Shown: positions 1-10,518, counted from the first letter of the stretch. The stretch is DNA of 14,731 bases from Deltaproteobacteria bacterium (GCA_030698575.1 JAUYMQ010000278.1:1-14731); one strand, 5' to 3'. Notes: a model not told the origin generated them from the letters alone. Numbers and translations are program-made.

Positions 1-225
1 GGACGCCTCGTCGCTGCAGCCGAGCCCCTCGGCCACCCCCTTCGCGAAGATCGTTTTTCCCGCGCCCAGGTCTCCGATGAGCGCCACGACAGCGCCGGGG
101 TGGAGCCCCTCCCCGACACTTCGACCGAGGGCGCGGGTTTCGGCCTCGGAGCTTGTTTCAACCACGCGCTCGCCCAAGCCGCTCTGCGCGGGCGACTCTG
201 CTCCCGGAGCCCTGGAAGTCGGCAT
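1..225 (-). CDS. tsaE: TsaE, tRNA threonylcarbamoyladenosine biosynthesis ATPase (3' end outside window)
   Basis: Partial gene; the first 75 codons are visible and the rest runs off the window start. TsaE is the small P-loop ATPase that works with TsaB and TsaD to put t6A on A37 of ANN-decoding tRNAs in the cytoplasm. The Walker A motif GDLGAGKT sits at residues 51-58 after the usual 'ETSSEAETRALG...L.PG.VVAL' lead-in, which is highly typical of the family. The ATG at 225 lies 17 bases after the nnr stop, so the gene is probably the next member of the operon. A GTG at codon 21 is an alternative start that would give a more usual N-terminus, because the first 20 residues look poorly conserved. 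No strong Shine-Dalgarno is seen, only CGAGG about 12 bases upstream. The identification is firm; the start is less certain. Confidence 0.9.
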   Translation of the reverse strand, partial: MPTSRAPGAESPAQSGLGERVVETSSEAETRALGRSVGEGLHPGAVVALIGDLGAGKTIFAKGVAEGLGCSDEAS

Positions 226-242
226 TTCGGAAATCGGCCTCG

Positions 243-1820
243 TCAGGACGGAACGCCGGCGCGGCCGGCCCTGAGCGCGTCGATGGTCGCGGGAATTCGC
301 TCGATGAGATCCGTGGCAAGCAGCCCGACCCGCCCGTGCTCGGCCGCCGCCCTGTCGCCCGCCAGCCCGTGCAGGTAGACGCCGAGACAGGCGGCGTCGA
401 ACGGCGCGACGCCTTGCGCGAGGAAGCCGCCGATCATCCCCGACAGCGCATCGCCCATTCCGCCGGAGGCCATGCCGGGGTTGCCCGTCATGTTAACGCG
501 CAACTCACCTCCCGGGTCCGCCACGACTGTGCGCGCGCCCTTCAGCACCACGACAACACCCTGCGCCTGGGCCAGGCCCCTTGCCGCGCCGAATCGATCG
601 GCGTTGACCGCGCTGCTGTCTGTGCCGAGGAGCCGCCCCATTTCGCCCGGATGCGGCGTCAGCACGCGCGGCCCCGGCGCGGCCCCGATAGCGTCGGGGC
701 GCCCGGCCAGTGCATTCAGCGCATCGGCGTCGAGCAGCATGGGCAGCGCCACCTCGCGCGCCATCGCAAGAACGAACTCGCGCGTTTCCGGATGCAGAGA
801 GAGTCCGGGGCCCACCGCCAGTGCGGTCTTCCCCTCGGCAAGAGAGGCCAGCCGCTCGCCCGCCTTTCGCCCCAGCGTCCGCGCGTCGGTCTCCGGCACC
901 CCCTCGCACATCACCTCGGTGAGCTTGGCGGAGAGCACGGGAATGAGGCTTTCCGGCGCCGCGAGCGTAACCAGCCCGGTCCCGCACCGCATCGCTGCCT
1001 GCGCGGTCATGGCCGCCGCACCGGTCTTTCCCGGCGAGCCGGCCAGCACCAGCAGGTGCCCGAAGGTCCCCTTGTGGGCGTCCGGTGGACGGGGCGGAAG
1101 CGCTGCCAGCGCGTATGAAGGAGTGATGATCGCCTCGCGCAGGTTTGCGTCGGCGACGTAGGCCGCCGGGATGCCGATGTCCACCACGCGGAGTCTTCCC
1201 GCGAGCGCGGCCCCGGGAAAGAGCACGTGACCTCGCTTGGGCAGGCCGAAGGTCACCGTAAGGTCGGCCTCGACGGCACGACCGAGGACGGCCCCCGTCG
1301 TGGCGTCCACGCCCGTCGGGATGTCCACGGCCAGCACGCGGCGCCCCGGCCTGAGCGCGTTCATCAGATCGACCGCCGCACCGGCAAGCCCGGTCACCGG
1401 CCGCTCGAGCCCCGTCCCGAAAACGGCGTCGACAATCGCCGCGCACTGGGACAGCTCGCCTGCAATCCGCCGGAGGGCCGCCTCGTCGATGATATCGTTC
1501 ACGCGGACGCGCGCGCCGCGCGCCGCCTGCAGCATGCTGGCGGGATGCCCCGGGAGCGCGTCGGCCTTGCCGAGCAAAAGGGCGCGCGCCGGAGTTCCGG
1601 CGGCGACCAGGTGGCGCGCGACGACCAGTCCGTCACCGCCGTTGTTCCCCTTGCCGCAAAAGACCACGACCGCCTTGCCGGCCACCTCGGGGAACTCATC
1701 GAGAAACGCCCGGGCGGCTCCCTCGCCCGCCCGCTCCATGAGGATGTGCCCCGGGATCTCCGCCTCGCGGATGGTGCGCTCCTCGAGCGCGCGCATGTCA
1801 CTGGCGGTGGCGAGCTTCAT
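243..1820 (-). CDS. nnr: Bifunctional NAD(P)H-hydrate epimerase / ADP-dependent NAD(P)H-hydrate dehydratase
   Basis: A 525-aa protein, the usual length for the fused YjeF form. The enzyme repairs hydrated NADH and NADPH: the N-terminal domain interconverts the R and S epimers, and the C-terminal ribokinase-like domain dehydrates the S form using ADP. In the epimerase half I see CGKGNNGGDG (55-64), DAVFGTGL (131-138) and VDIPTGVD (165-172). In the dehydratase half I see HKGTFGHLLVLAGS (249-262), DADALN (364-369), LTPHPGEMGRL (387-397) and NPGMASGGMGDAL (447-459), the last being a variant of the family's NPGLATGGTGDVL with the catalytic Asp kept. The reading frame is open further upstream, but ATG 1820 starts at the first conserved residues and overlaps the acpS stop as ATGA. 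That indicates translational coupling, and acpS-nnr is a common gene pair. Confidence 0.96.
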   Translation of the reverse strand: MKLATASDMRALEERTIREAEIPGHILMERAGEGAARAFLDEFPEVAGKAVVVFCGKGNNGGDGLVVARHLVAAGTPARALLLGKADALPGHPASMLQAARGARVRVNDIIDEAALRRIAGELSQCAAIVDAVFGTGLERPVTGLAGAAVDLMNALRPGRRVLAVDIPTGVDATTGAVLGRAVEADLTVTFGLPKRGHVLFPGAALAGRLRVVDIGIPAAYVADANLREAIITPSYALAALPPRPPDAHKGTFGHLLVLAGSPGKTGAAAMTAQAAMRCGTGLVTLAAPESLIPVLSAKLTEVMCEGVPETDARTLGRKAGERLASLAEGKTALAVGPGLSLHPETREFVLAMAREVALPMLLDADALNALAGRPDAIGAAPGPRVLTPHPGEMGRLLGTDSSAVNADRFGAARGLAQAQGVVVVLKGARTVVADPGGELRVNMTGNPGMASGGMGDALSGMIGGFLAQGVAPFDAACLGVYLHGLAGDRAAAEHGRVGLLATDLIERIPATIDALRAGRAGVPS

Positions 1821-2188
1821 TCCGGGGCTCCTTCGAAAACTACCGCGGCGGCGGCCATGCCGCCGTCGTGAGAAAGGGAGAGGAACGTGCTCGCCGCCGG
1901 GGGAGGCGTGATGTCGAGGCGGGGAGCACCGTCGCGCGAAGCACTCACGTTGAGGCTGCGAAGGGGGAAACCGGGAGATCCGAGCGCCCGGCGGGCCGCC
2001 AGTTTGGCGGCGAGCCGCGCGGCGAGATGCCTGGCGGGATCCCGGCGGCGGAAACAAGCCTCCCGCTCCTCCACCGTGAAAGCGCGCGCCAGGAAGCGCG
2101 CCTCGTGGAGGCGCAGCAGCCGCTCGACCCGGGCGATCTCGACAAGCACGACCGCGGCGCGAACTCCCGCGTCACCCAGCGTCCTCAC
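1817..2188 (-). CDS. acpS: Holo-[acyl-carrier-protein] synthase family protein with altered Mg2+ site
   Basis: A 123-aa protein of the AcpS phosphopantetheinyl transferase family, which transfers 4'-phosphopantetheine from CoA to a serine of acyl carrier protein. The fold is recognisable from [11 protein letters not shown] (15-25), HLAARLAAK (54-62) with the following RRALG, and the C-terminal SLSHD (104-108). Two key positions differ. In the family's G-[I/T]-D-[I/L]-V-E-I motif the Mg2+-binding Asp is Val14, and in the A-A-K-E-A motif the Mg2+-binding Glu is Leu63. The later I-E-V acid is also absent (LNVSAS). Lys62 and His107 remain. The start is a GTG that overlaps the pdxJ stop (GTGA), and the stop overlaps nnr (ATGA), so the gene sits where a functional acpS is expected. 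The family call is firm, but normal activity is doubtful. Confidence 0.87.
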   Translation of the reverse strand: MRTLGDAGVRAAVVLVEIARVERLLRLHEARFLARAFTVEEREACFRRRDPARHLAARLAAKLAARRALGSPGFPLRSLNVSASRDGAPRLDITPPPAASTFLSLSHDGGMAAAAVVFEGAPE

Positions 2189-2940
2189 CCTCCGGCGGCC
2201 CGCGCCGCCGTGATGAGCGCCTTCATCTCCGAGACGGCCCTTTCCAGGCCGACGAAGACCGCGCGAGAGACGAGGCTGTGGCCGATGTTGAACTCGACGA
2301 TCTCGGGGATGGCGGCCACCTCTCGCGCGTTCTGCAGGTTCAGGCCGTGCCCCGCGTGCACCTCGAGATCGAGCTTCGCAGCCGCCACCGCCCCCTGCCG
2401 GATGAGCGCCAGCTCGCGCCCCATGCCGGCGTCGTCGGGGGCGTCGCAGTAGCGGCCGGTGTGGATCTCGATGGAATTCGCGCCGGTCTCCCGCGCGCGC
2501 TCGATCTGTTCGGTGTCCGCATCGATGAAAATTCCCGTGTGGATGCCCGCCGCGACCAGCGCCGCCACGGCTTCCCGCACCGGCGCGAAGGCCGCGCGCA
2601 GATCCAGACCTCCCTCGGTGGTCACTTCCTCGCGACGCTCGGGAACAAGCGTCACGCTGTCGGGCCGGACCTCGAGAGCGAACCTCACCATTTCTGGAAC
2701 GGCCGCCAGCTCGAGGTTCAGGCGCGTCTGGACGATGCGGCGAAGGACCTGCACGTCGCGGTCCTGGATGTGACGCCGATCCTCGCGCAGATGAACCGTG
2801 ATGTTGTCGGCGCCGGCAAGTTCGGCGACAACGGCGGCCGCCACCGGATCGGGGTAGCGGATTCGGCGCGCCTGCCGGAGGGTGGCCACGTGATCAACGT
2901 TGACGCCGAGCCTCGCGGCGCCCGCCGTCTCGACTTTCAT
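2185..2940 (-). CDS. pdxJ: Pyridoxine 5'-phosphate synthase
   Basis: A 251-aa TIM-barrel enzyme of normal length (about 240). It condenses 1-deoxy-D-xylulose 5-phosphate with 3-amino-2-oxopropyl phosphate to make pyridoxine 5'-phosphate, the last ring-forming step of the DXP-dependent vitamin B6 pathway. Motifs are all intact: [15 protein letters not shown] (11-25), HLREDRRHI (50-58), EEVTTEGG (104-111), then [15 protein letters not shown] and FNIGHSLV toward the C-terminus. The ATG overlaps the glmM stop as ATGA, and the stop overlaps the acpS GTG start. The pdxJ-acpS neighbourhood is classic in proteobacteria. Nothing unusual is seen. Confidence 0.97.
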   Translation of the reverse strand: MKVETAGAARLGVNVDHVATLRQARRIRYPDPVAAAVVAELAGADNITVHLREDRRHIQDRDVQVLRRIVQTRLNLELAAVPEMVRFALEVRPDSVTLVPERREEVTTEGGLDLRAAFAPVREAVAALVAAGIHTGIFIDADTEQIERARETGANSIEIHTGRYCDAPDDAGMGRELALIRQGAVAAAKLDLEVHAGHGLNLQNAREVAAIPEIVEFNIGHSLVSRAVFVGLERAVSEMKALITAARAAGG

Positions 2941-4391
2941 CTGACTACCTTCCTTTTGAGCCCGTCGGTGGCGGGCTCACCCGTCCCCACGCCGGCCGTG
3001 ATGCAATCCACGAGGTCCTCGGCCATCCGGCGGATCATCGCCTCGTCCTCTCCCTCGATCATCACGCGCACCACGGGCTCTGTGCCCGAGTAGCGGACAA
3101 GCAGTCGCCCCGCGTCGCCCAGCTCTTGCTCGACCTGCCGCATCGCCTCGTCGATCCTGGGGATCCCGTGGAGATCCAGGCGCTCGCGGACACGCGCGTT
3201 CAGGAGGATCTGCGGCACCCGCGTGAGCACGCCGGCAAGTTCCGAGAGCGGGCGCTGCCGCTTCTGCATGATCGCGAGGAGCTGGAGCGCGCTTATCATC
3301 CCGTCGCCGGTCGTGTTGTGATCGAGGAAAATGAGGTGCCCCGATTGTTCGCCGCCGAAGTTGTAGCCGCCACGGACCATCTCCTCCACCACGTACCGAT
3401 CGCCCACCTGGCTGCGGATCATCTTGCCCCCCGCCTCGCGGATGGAACGCTCGAGCCCCAGATTGCTCATGACGGTGGCCACGACGGTGTTCTTGGCCAG
3501 GGCTCCCTCGCGCATCAGCTCCAGGCCGCAGATGGCCATGATCGCGTCACCGTCCACCAGCGCGCCCTTCTCGTCGACGAAGATCGCCCGATCGGCGTCC
3601 CCGTCCAGCGCAATGCCGAGATCGGCGCCGTGCTTCAGGACCGCGGCGGACACCACTTCGGGATGCAGCGAGCCGCAGTCGCGGTTGATGTTCTCGCCGT
3701 CGGGCTCGACGCCGAGGTGGATGACCTCGGCCCCCAGCTCTTCGAGCACCGCCGGTGCAACGCGAAACGCCGCGCCGTTGGCGCAATCGAGCGCGATGGT
3801 CATCCCGTCGAGGGTGAGAGTCTTCGGGAACGTGTTCTTCAGGAAGACGATGTAGCGCCCCCGCGAATCCTCGATCTTGTAGGCCTTGCCGAGCTGCGTC
3901 GCCGTCGGCCGGTGCCCGTCCAGCCCGTCACCGAAGATCAGCTCCTCCATCTGGATCTCCAGATCGTCCGGAAGCTTGAAGCCGTCGCGCGAGAAGAACT
4001 TGATCCCGTTGTCCTGGAACGGATTGTGCGACGCCGAGATGACGATCCCCGCATCGGCGCGCATGCTGCTCGTGAGAAAGGCGATGCCCGGCGTGGGCAT
4101 CGGCCCGACGAGGAGCGCATCGACGCCCATCGACACGATGCCCGACGAGAGCGCGTTTTCGATCATGTAGCCCGAGAGGCGGGTGTCCTTGCCGATGAGA
4201 ATCTGGTGGTGCCGGTGCCCGGGGCGGGCGCTCTGCCGGAACAGGTATGCTGCCGCCCGGCCGACCTGGATCGCCATCTCGCTCGTCATCGGGTGGACGT
4301 TGGCCACCCCGCGGATGCCGTCGGTGCCGAAGAGCCTCCGCTTGCCCGCCGGGGCCGCGTTTCCCTGCCGCCTGTTGCCTTTCGCCGCCAT
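2937..4391 (-). CDS. glmM: Phosphoglucosamine mutase
   Basis: A 484-aa alpha-D-phosphohexomutase that converts glucosamine-6-phosphate to glucosamine-1-phosphate, the step before UDP-GlcNAc for peptidoglycan and lipopolysaccharide. The four family motifs are present: the active-site loop [14 protein letters not shown] (118-131, phosphoserine Ser121), the metal loop DGDADR (263-268), the sugar loop GGEQSGH (346-352) and the phosphate loop RYSGTEP (433-439). The protein is slightly longer than usual because about 17 basic residues precede [10 protein letters not shown]. The ATG at 4391 has an AGGAG about 11 bases upstream that overlaps the cdaR stop. Its place behind cdaA and cdaR follows the well-known cdaA-cdaR-glmM arrangement, in which GlmM can bind CdaA and lower c-di-AMP synthesis in Firmicutes. 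Whether that holds here is inference. Confidence 0.97.
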   Translation of the reverse strand: MAAKGNRRQGNAAPAGKRRLFGTDGIRGVANVHPMTSEMAIQVGRAAAYLFRQSARPGHRHHQILIGKDTRLSGYMIENALSSGIVSMGVDALLVGPMPTPGIAFLTSSMRADAGIVISASHNPFQDNGIKFFSRDGFKLPDDLEIQMEELIFGDGLDGHRPTATQLGKAYKIEDSRGRYIVFLKNTFPKTLTLDGMTIALDCANGAAFRVAPAVLEELGAEVIHLGVEPDGENINRDCGSLHPEVVSAAVLKHGADLGIALDGDADRAIFVDEKGALVDGDAIMAICGLELMREGALAKNTVVATVMSNLGLERSIREAGGKMIRSQVGDRYVVEEMVRGGYNFGGEQSGHLIFLDHNTTGDGMISALQLLAIMQKRQRPLSELAGVLTRVPQILLNARVRERLDLHGIPRIDEAMRQVEQELGDAGRLLVRYSGTEPVVRVMIEGEDEAMIRRMAEDLVDCITAGVGTGEPATDGLKRKVVR

Positions 4392-4405
4392 TCGAATGAA
4401 ATCTC

Positions 4406-5125
4406 CTATCTAGAGGCGCGCCTCGCGGTTTTATCCTTGTCCTGCTTCTCGCCTTCGTCGGCAGGGGCAGGCACGGCCTCGATGGTCACGCTCACCTTCA
4501 CCGTGACGTCCTCCGCCACCATGACCGTCTTCTTCCCTGTGTCGGCCAGCGGCACCTCGCGCTGAAGGCTCTCGGACCGCCCGCTCACATCCACCGGCCG
4601 TGTGGGCACTCCTTCCAGCGCCGCCACCTCGCTCCGCGCCCCCTCCACCATCACGGTAGAGGGCTGCTTTCGCACGCCGGTCACACGGAAGCCCGACGCC
4701 GGGTCGCCGCTCAGGACCGTCAGGATGGGCATCCGCTTTCGCTCCTTCCGCTCCACCTTGACGGAGACGATCGGAGGGGTGATGCGCACGACTTCCAGCT
4801 CACCCGGCAGGCCCAGGTGGTCCTTCGATATCTGGAGGATCTGCTCGCCCTCCCGCTCGTTCGAGAGCGGAATGCGCGCTACCACGTCTGCCGGCAGAAA
4901 ACGGCGAAGGAGAATCGGCGTTCCCGTGACAGCCACCTTCACGGTCAGCACGCTCTGGTCCATGATGAACGAGCCGGGCCCCGGCGCCACGCGCACCGGA
5001 ACCTCGAAGGTCTGATCGACGATCTGATCGCCCTGGAAAACGACTATCCAGAGAACTAACGCGAGGAAAAGCGAAAGGATCTTGAGGCCTGTGTTCTTGA
5101 CAACGAGTTCACGCAGCCATGCCAT
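4406..5125 (-). CDS. cdaR: YbbR-domain membrane protein, likely CdaA regulator
   Basis: A 239-aa protein with one N-terminal transmembrane helix (about residues 10-30, [21 protein letters not shown]), then two YbbR-type beta domains (about 38-125 and 130-225) and a charged, Lys-rich C-terminal tail. The anchor and orientation predict that the YbbR domains face the periplasm. In Firmicutes this family (CdaR/YbbR) modulates the diadenylate cyclase CdaA. The ATG at 5125 lies 5 bases after the cdaA stop with GGGGAG upstream, so the two genes are almost certainly co-expressed. The family call rests on the architecture and the cdaA-ybbR-glmM gene order more than on individual catalytic residues, because the domain is not an enzyme. 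Confidence 0.92.
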   Translation of the reverse strand: MAWLRELVVKNTGLKILSLFLALVLWIVVFQGDQIVDQTFEVPVRVAPGPGSFIMDQSVLTVKVAVTGTPILLRRFLPADVVARIPLSNEREGEQILQISKDHLGLPGELEVVRITPPIVSVKVERKERKRMPILTVLSGDPASGFRVTGVRKQPSTVMVEGARSEVAALEGVPTRPVDVSGRSESLQREVPLADTGKKTVMVAEDVTVKVSVTIEAVPAPADEGEKQDKDKTARRASR

Positions 5126-5130
5126 TCGCT

Positions 5131-6006
5131 TCAGCTCCCCTCGCGATCGCCTGCGACCTGGGCCTCCGCAGCCTTGAGGCCGGCAGCACCGACCTCCTGC
5201 GGCGGATCTTCCTGCCCCTTCGCCTGATCCTTCAACTTGCGGCCAAGCGCATCCGTCAGCAGGCTCCGGAGGGCGTTCACGTCGGCGGCCACCTCGATCA
5301 CGCCGCCCTCCACGACGGACATGTTGCTGGTCTGCTCCGAGACCACGACAACGACCGCATCGGTCTCCTCGGTCAGCCCGATGGCCGCGCGGTGCCGCGT
5401 GCCCAGCTCGCGATCGACGTCAGGATTGCGCGTGAGCGGGAGCAGGCAACCCGCGGCCACAATGCGCCCGCGCTGCACCAGAACCGCACCGTCGTGGAGC
5501 GGCGAGCCGGGCATGAAGATCGACACGAGCAGATCGCGGACGACCTTGGCGTCCAGCGGCTGCCCGCCCTCCAGGTGATTCTCGAGGGCTGTTTCGCGCT
5601 CCAGCACGATGAGCGCGCCGATGCGCTTGTTCGCGCAGGACTGGGAGGCCCGGACCACTTCCTCGAGCACCTGCGTTTCCTCACCCCGCCCCAGCTGCGG
5701 GAAGAAAACGCCCCGACCCACCTTCGCGAGCGCCCGGCGGATATCGTGCTGGAATATGACGACGATCAAGATCGCAAAGGAGCCGAGGAAGTTGTCCAGC
5801 ACCCACTGGGTCGTGAACAGCTGGAAGTACTGCGAGATCACGAGCACCGCGACGATGAGAAACAGGCCCACGAGCATCTGGAAGGCCCGGGTACCACGAA
5901 TGAGCAAAAGCAGGGAGTAGATCCCCAGGGCGACGATGAGGATATCGACGGCGTCCTTCACCGAAAACGCCACGTAGATGTCGTTCAAGTAGGTCCACAC
6001 GCCCAT
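5131..6006 (-). CDS. cdaA: Diadenylate cyclase CdaA (c-di-AMP synthase)
   Basis: A 291-aa membrane-bound cyclase that makes cyclic di-AMP from two ATP. Three N-terminal transmembrane helices (about 18-36, 41-59 and 66-85) are followed by the cytoplasmic DAC domain. The two catalytic signatures are intact: LHDGAVLV with DGA at 172-174, and GTRHRAAIGLTE with RHR at 204-206. These positions are within one residue of those in Bacillus subtilis CdaA. The last 35 residues or so are a hydrophilic tail without recognisable motifs. The ATG shares TAATG with the folP stop, so translation is probably coupled. With cdaR and glmM downstream, this is the c-di-AMP/cell-wall module, here in an apparently Gram-negative setting. 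Confidence 0.96.
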   Translation of the reverse strand: MGVWTYLNDIYVAFSVKDAVDILIVALGIYSLLLLIRGTRAFQMLVGLFLIVAVLVISQYFQLFTTQWVLDNFLGSFAILIVVIFQHDIRRALAKVGRGVFFPQLGRGEETQVLEEVVRASQSCANKRIGALIVLERETALENHLEGGQPLDAKVVRDLLVSIFMPGSPLHDGAVLVQRGRIVAAGCLLPLTRNPDVDRELGTRHRAAIGLTEETDAVVVVVSEQTSNMSVVEGGVIEVAADVNALRSLLTDALGRKLKDQAKGQEDPPQEVGAAGLKAAEAQVAGDREGS

Positions 6007-6914
6007 TAGATCTCCCCGCCGGCGTCGCGCACCGCCTCGGCGATGCGGAGCCCGGCCAGGATCGGCGCCACTTCGTGCACCCGCACCATTCCGGCGCCGA
6101 GCAGGGCCGCGATAGCGCAGGCCGCGGCAGTTCCCGGAAGCCGTTCCTCGACCGCCAGGCCGGCAACCTCGCCTATGAAGGACTTGCGCGACGGTCCCAC
6201 CAGGATCGGCCGCCCGAGCGTTTGCAGTTCGCCCAGATGGCGTAGCGCCTCCAGCGTGTGGGCGGTGCGCTTTCCGAATCCGAGTCCGGGATCGAGAATG
6301 ATCCGCTCGCGATCCACCCCGCGCGCCTCAGCCAGCGCCATCGCACCGGCGAGCCCGTCGATCACCTCCGCCATCACTCCTCCGGGGTAGTGCGCTTCAT
6401 CGTACATGCGGCCGGGGCGCCCCTTCATGTGCATAAGGACGAGCCCCGCTTCCCGACGCGCGGCCACGTCGGCCACACCGGGATCGATGGCCAGGGCGCC
6501 CACGACGTTCACCAGCTTCGCCCCGGCGCGCAGGGCCGCTTCGGCTACTTCCGACTTCGTCGTGTCGATCGAGATCGGGACCTGCAGCTCAGCCGCAAGC
6601 CGCTCCACCACGGGAACGATCCGGGCGCATTCCTCGGCGGCGCTCACCGGTTGGGCGCCGGGGCGGGTCGACTCGCCCCCGACGTCAATGACATCCGCCC
6701 CCTCTTCCGCAAGGCGCCTTGCCTGCGAAAGTGCATCTGCGGGCGCCAGGAACCGCCCGCCGTCGGAAAACGAATCCGGTGTGACGTTTACGACGCCCAT
6801 GACAAGCGTGCGCCCGTCGAATCGGAGCTCCCCGCCGCGAAATTTGACGGTAAAGCGCCGGCGCGAGGACTCGCCCGGGCTGACTGTCTCGAGAAGACGA
6901 TTGGGGGTGGGCAT
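6006..6914 (-). CDS. folP: Dihydropteroate synthase
   Basis: The protein is 302 aa from the ATG chosen here. It condenses p-aminobenzoate with 6-hydroxymethyl-dihydropterin diphosphate to give dihydropteroate in folate synthesis, and is the sulfonamide target. Motifs in order: VMGVVNVTPDSFSDGG (38-53), DVGGESTRPG (77-86), SIDTTK (115-120), LDPGLGFGK (207-215), VGPSRKSFIG (239-248) and VRVHEV (277-282), so the pterin- and phosphate-binding residues are all present. The frame stays open to another ATG at 6953 (13 more codons, 31 bases from the ftsH stop). I prefer 6914 because those 13 residues look unconserved and a GGAG lies 11 bases upstream. The start is the uncertain part. Confidence 0.95.
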   Translation of the reverse strand: MPTPNRLLETVSPGESSRRRFTVKFRGGELRFDGRTLVMGVVNVTPDSFSDGGRFLAPADALSQARRLAEEGADVIDVGGESTRPGAQPVSAAEECARIVPVVERLAAELQVPISIDTTKSEVAEAALRAGAKLVNVVGALAIDPGVADVAARREAGLVLMHMKGRPGRMYDEAHYPGGVMAEVIDGLAGAMALAEARGVDRERIILDPGLGFGKRTAHTLEALRHLGELQTLGRPILVGPSRKSFIGEVAGLAVEERLPGTAAACAIAALLGAGMVRVHEVAPILAGLRIAEAVRDAGGEI

Positions 6915-6984
6915 TGCTCCGCCATCTCCGTGGCCCGGCGACGCGTCGCGCATGCCAGGCGGGACACCCGGGAGGCGGGGGGGA

Positions 6985-8883
<1,899 letters not shown>

Positions 8884-9006
8884 AAGGTACCTCCCGGGGG
8901 CCGGGCGCCGGCCGGGTGATCCGGCGCTGAACCCCTCAGGGACTATCGGCCCCCGCGCAGCTTCTGATTAGCTGTCGAAGAGGCTAAAAACCCCTGAAAA
9001 TGCTTC

Positions 9007-9035
9007 ACATTAGCACGCTCCCTGGTGCCCATCAA
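9007..9035 (-). promoter_or_regulatory. Weak candidate sigma70-type promoter for ftsH
   Basis: In the tilS-ftsH gap I see TTGATG (minus strand, 9035-9030) and TAATGT (9012-9007) with a 17-base spacer, about 125 bases upstream of the ftsH TTG. The -35 matches consensus at 4 of 6 positions and the -10 at only 3 of 6. The same DNA could encode the end of a short open frame, but that reads like chance. A GC-rich inverted repeat built on GGCCGG lies between this site and the ftsH Shine-Dalgarno. Treat this as suggestive only. Confidence 0.22.
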
Positions 9036-9054
9036 CTCGTAAATCGCCGCGCCG

Positions 9055-10461
9055 TCAGGGATTTCCATCCGATGTGGCCGCATCAGAGCCCGGTAACGGG
9101 CCGCGCAGCGTGAGAAAGAGCCGCCGACGCGTCGCCCCGGTGGGCTTGCCCCGTTCCGAGGCCCGCAAGCCGGCCACCCAGATGATCTCGTCGCCGGCGA
9201 CCACGATCGGGACGCGGTCCCGCTCGGCACGCGGGACGTCCGCATCGATCAGAACATCCTTCAGCTTCCGCCAGTGGCCGAAGCCCCGGGGCCGCATCCG
9301 GTCGCCGGGTCGCCGCGAACGCACGCGGAGCGGGCCGCCCAGTGTGTCGAGATCGAAGAGCGCTCCGCCTGCGGCATCGGGCAGTGGCGCATCGGCTTCG
9401 AGAACCGTCGCTTCGAGAATGCGCCCGTCCCCGAGGGAAAGGACGCCCGGCGCCGGGAGCAACCGGTCGCGCCCTCGGGGAACATCCGGCCGTCCAACGC
9501 GAAGGCCCGAATGATCCCAGGCCAGCCGCAGACCGCCACCGAGATCGATCCCGCCGGGGGTCGAGCCGGGGCCGAGATGATCCTCCACGCGCGCAACGGC
9601 CTCCGAAACGCGTTCCGCCCCGAGCCCGGCGCCCGCCAGGAGCGAGAGGAGGACGCGCGTCCGGATCGCCTCCGGGAGCTTTGCAAAGGCCGCGAGATCA
9701 GGTCCGTCCGGGTCCGCGCCCGCGGCGACGGCATCCAGCCACGGCTTCCCGGCCAGGCGCGCCTCGCCTGAAAGATAGGTCTCGTCGGCCCGCAGCCTGT
9801 CGGCCAACCGGGCCAGGTGCTCGGTCGACCGGGGTGCCAGCGCCTCCAGCAGCGGGAGCAGTTCGTGACGCACCCGGTTGCGCAGGAAGCGCGGGTCGCG
9901 GTTCGTCGCGTCTTCGCGGGAGGCGACACCGGCGCGCTCCAGGTAGGCCACCGCCTCCTGGCGACGCGCGAGAATGAGCGGCCGGATGACGCCGTCGCGA
10001 CGCCTGGGCAGGATGCCCGCAAGCCCGCGCGGCCCGCTCCCGCGCAGCAACCTGAGAATCACCGTCTCGGCCTGGTCGTCCAGCGTGTGCCCGGTGGCGA
10101 TTCGCGCAGCGCCTGCTTCAGCGGCGACGCGGCGAAGAAAGGCGTAGCGCCGCTCCCGGGCCCGCGCCTCGACACCCGGTCCCTCGAGATCGCCCGGCGC
10201 CAGGCGCTCGACGTGGAACGGAACGCCGGCCTGCTTCGCGTAGGCCTCCACCAGGGCGAGATCCTTGTCGGCGTCCGCGCCGCGAAGCGCGTGGTGCAGG
10301 TGCGCGGCGTGTAGCTGCCAGCGCTCTTCCCTCCCCAGAATCAGGAGAACGTGCAGGAGCGCCATCGAATCGGGGCCGCCCGAAACAGCCACGACGACAC
10401 GGTCGCCCTGCGCGAGCATTCCATAGCGCCTCACGGCGCGCATCACCTGTCCAGGCAGCAT
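9055..10461 (-). CDS. tilS: tRNA(Ile)-lysidine synthetase
   Basis: A 468-aa N-type ATP pyrophosphatase that joins lysine to C34 of the CAU-anticodon isoleucine tRNA, changing its decoding from AUG to AUA. The PP-loop SGGPDS is at residues 27-32. It is followed by HAAHLHHALRG, GHTLDDQAETVILRLLRG and NRVRHELLPLL in the catalytic half, and by a C-terminal domain with LRVRSRRPGDRMRP and GHWRKLKDVLID that matches the usual TilS C-terminal substrate-binding region. The length is normal for the long form. The ATG at 10461 has only a poor AAGG just before it. A second ATG at codon 7 is possible, and the family N-terminus is variable. Directly upstream, 212 bases away on the same strand, is a tRNA gene with a CAT anticodon. 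Confidence 0.95.
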   Translation of the reverse strand: MLPGQVMRAVRRYGMLAQGDRVVVAVSGGPDSMALLHVLLILGREERWQLHAAHLHHALRGADADKDLALVEAYAKQAGVPFHVERLAPGDLEGPGVEARARERRYAFLRRVAAEAGAARIATGHTLDDQAETVILRLLRGSGPRGLAGILPRRRDGVIRPLILARRQEAVAYLERAGVASREDATNRDPRFLRNRVRHELLPLLEALAPRSTEHLARLADRLRADETYLSGEARLAGKPWLDAVAAGADPDGPDLAAFAKLPEAIRTRVLLSLLAGAGLGAERVSEAVARVEDHLGPGSTPGGIDLGGGLRLAWDHSGLRVGRPDVPRGRDRLLPAPGVLSLGDGRILEATVLEADAPLPDAAGGALFDLDTLGGPLRVRSRRPGDRMRPRGFGHWRKLKDVLIDADVPRAERDRVPIVVAGDEIIWVAGLRASERGKPTGATRRRLFLTLRGPLPGSDAATSDGNP

Positions 10462-10488
10462 GCCTTCAGTCTAGCAGACTCCCCCAAC

Positions 10489-10518
10489 GAGACACGGCCC
10501 CAGGCGGGGCCGCGTCTC
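10489..10518 (-). terminator. Strong hairpin upstream of tilS (terminator or leader structure)
   Basis: The minus strand reads GAGACGCGGCCCC, loop GCCT, GGGGCCGTGTCTC: a 13-bp stem with one G-U pair and a 4-base loop. It ends 27 bases before the tilS ATG. The bases after it (CGTTGGGGG) do not form a proper U-run, so it is not a textbook intrinsic terminator. It could end transcription coming from the tRNA, or it could be a leader structure controlling tilS. The fold is seen directly; its role is inferred. Confidence 0.4.

Noticed and set aside
153-1118. Long plus-strand open frame of 321 codons opposite nnr
   Set aside because: It is the antisense shadow of a clearly conserved gene in high-GC DNA; its composition is Arg/Pro/Gly-rich with no motif.
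3126-4565. Plus-strand open frame of 479 codons opposite glmM
   Set aside because: It lies opposite an intact GlmM with all four active-site motifs, and the antisense protein shows no recognisable domain.
8943-9065. Short leftward frame (MEIPDGAAIYELMG...) in the tilS-ftsH gap
   Set aside because: It starts inside the end of tilS in another frame, lacks a Shine-Dalgarno, and the gap is better explained as ftsH promoter and leader.
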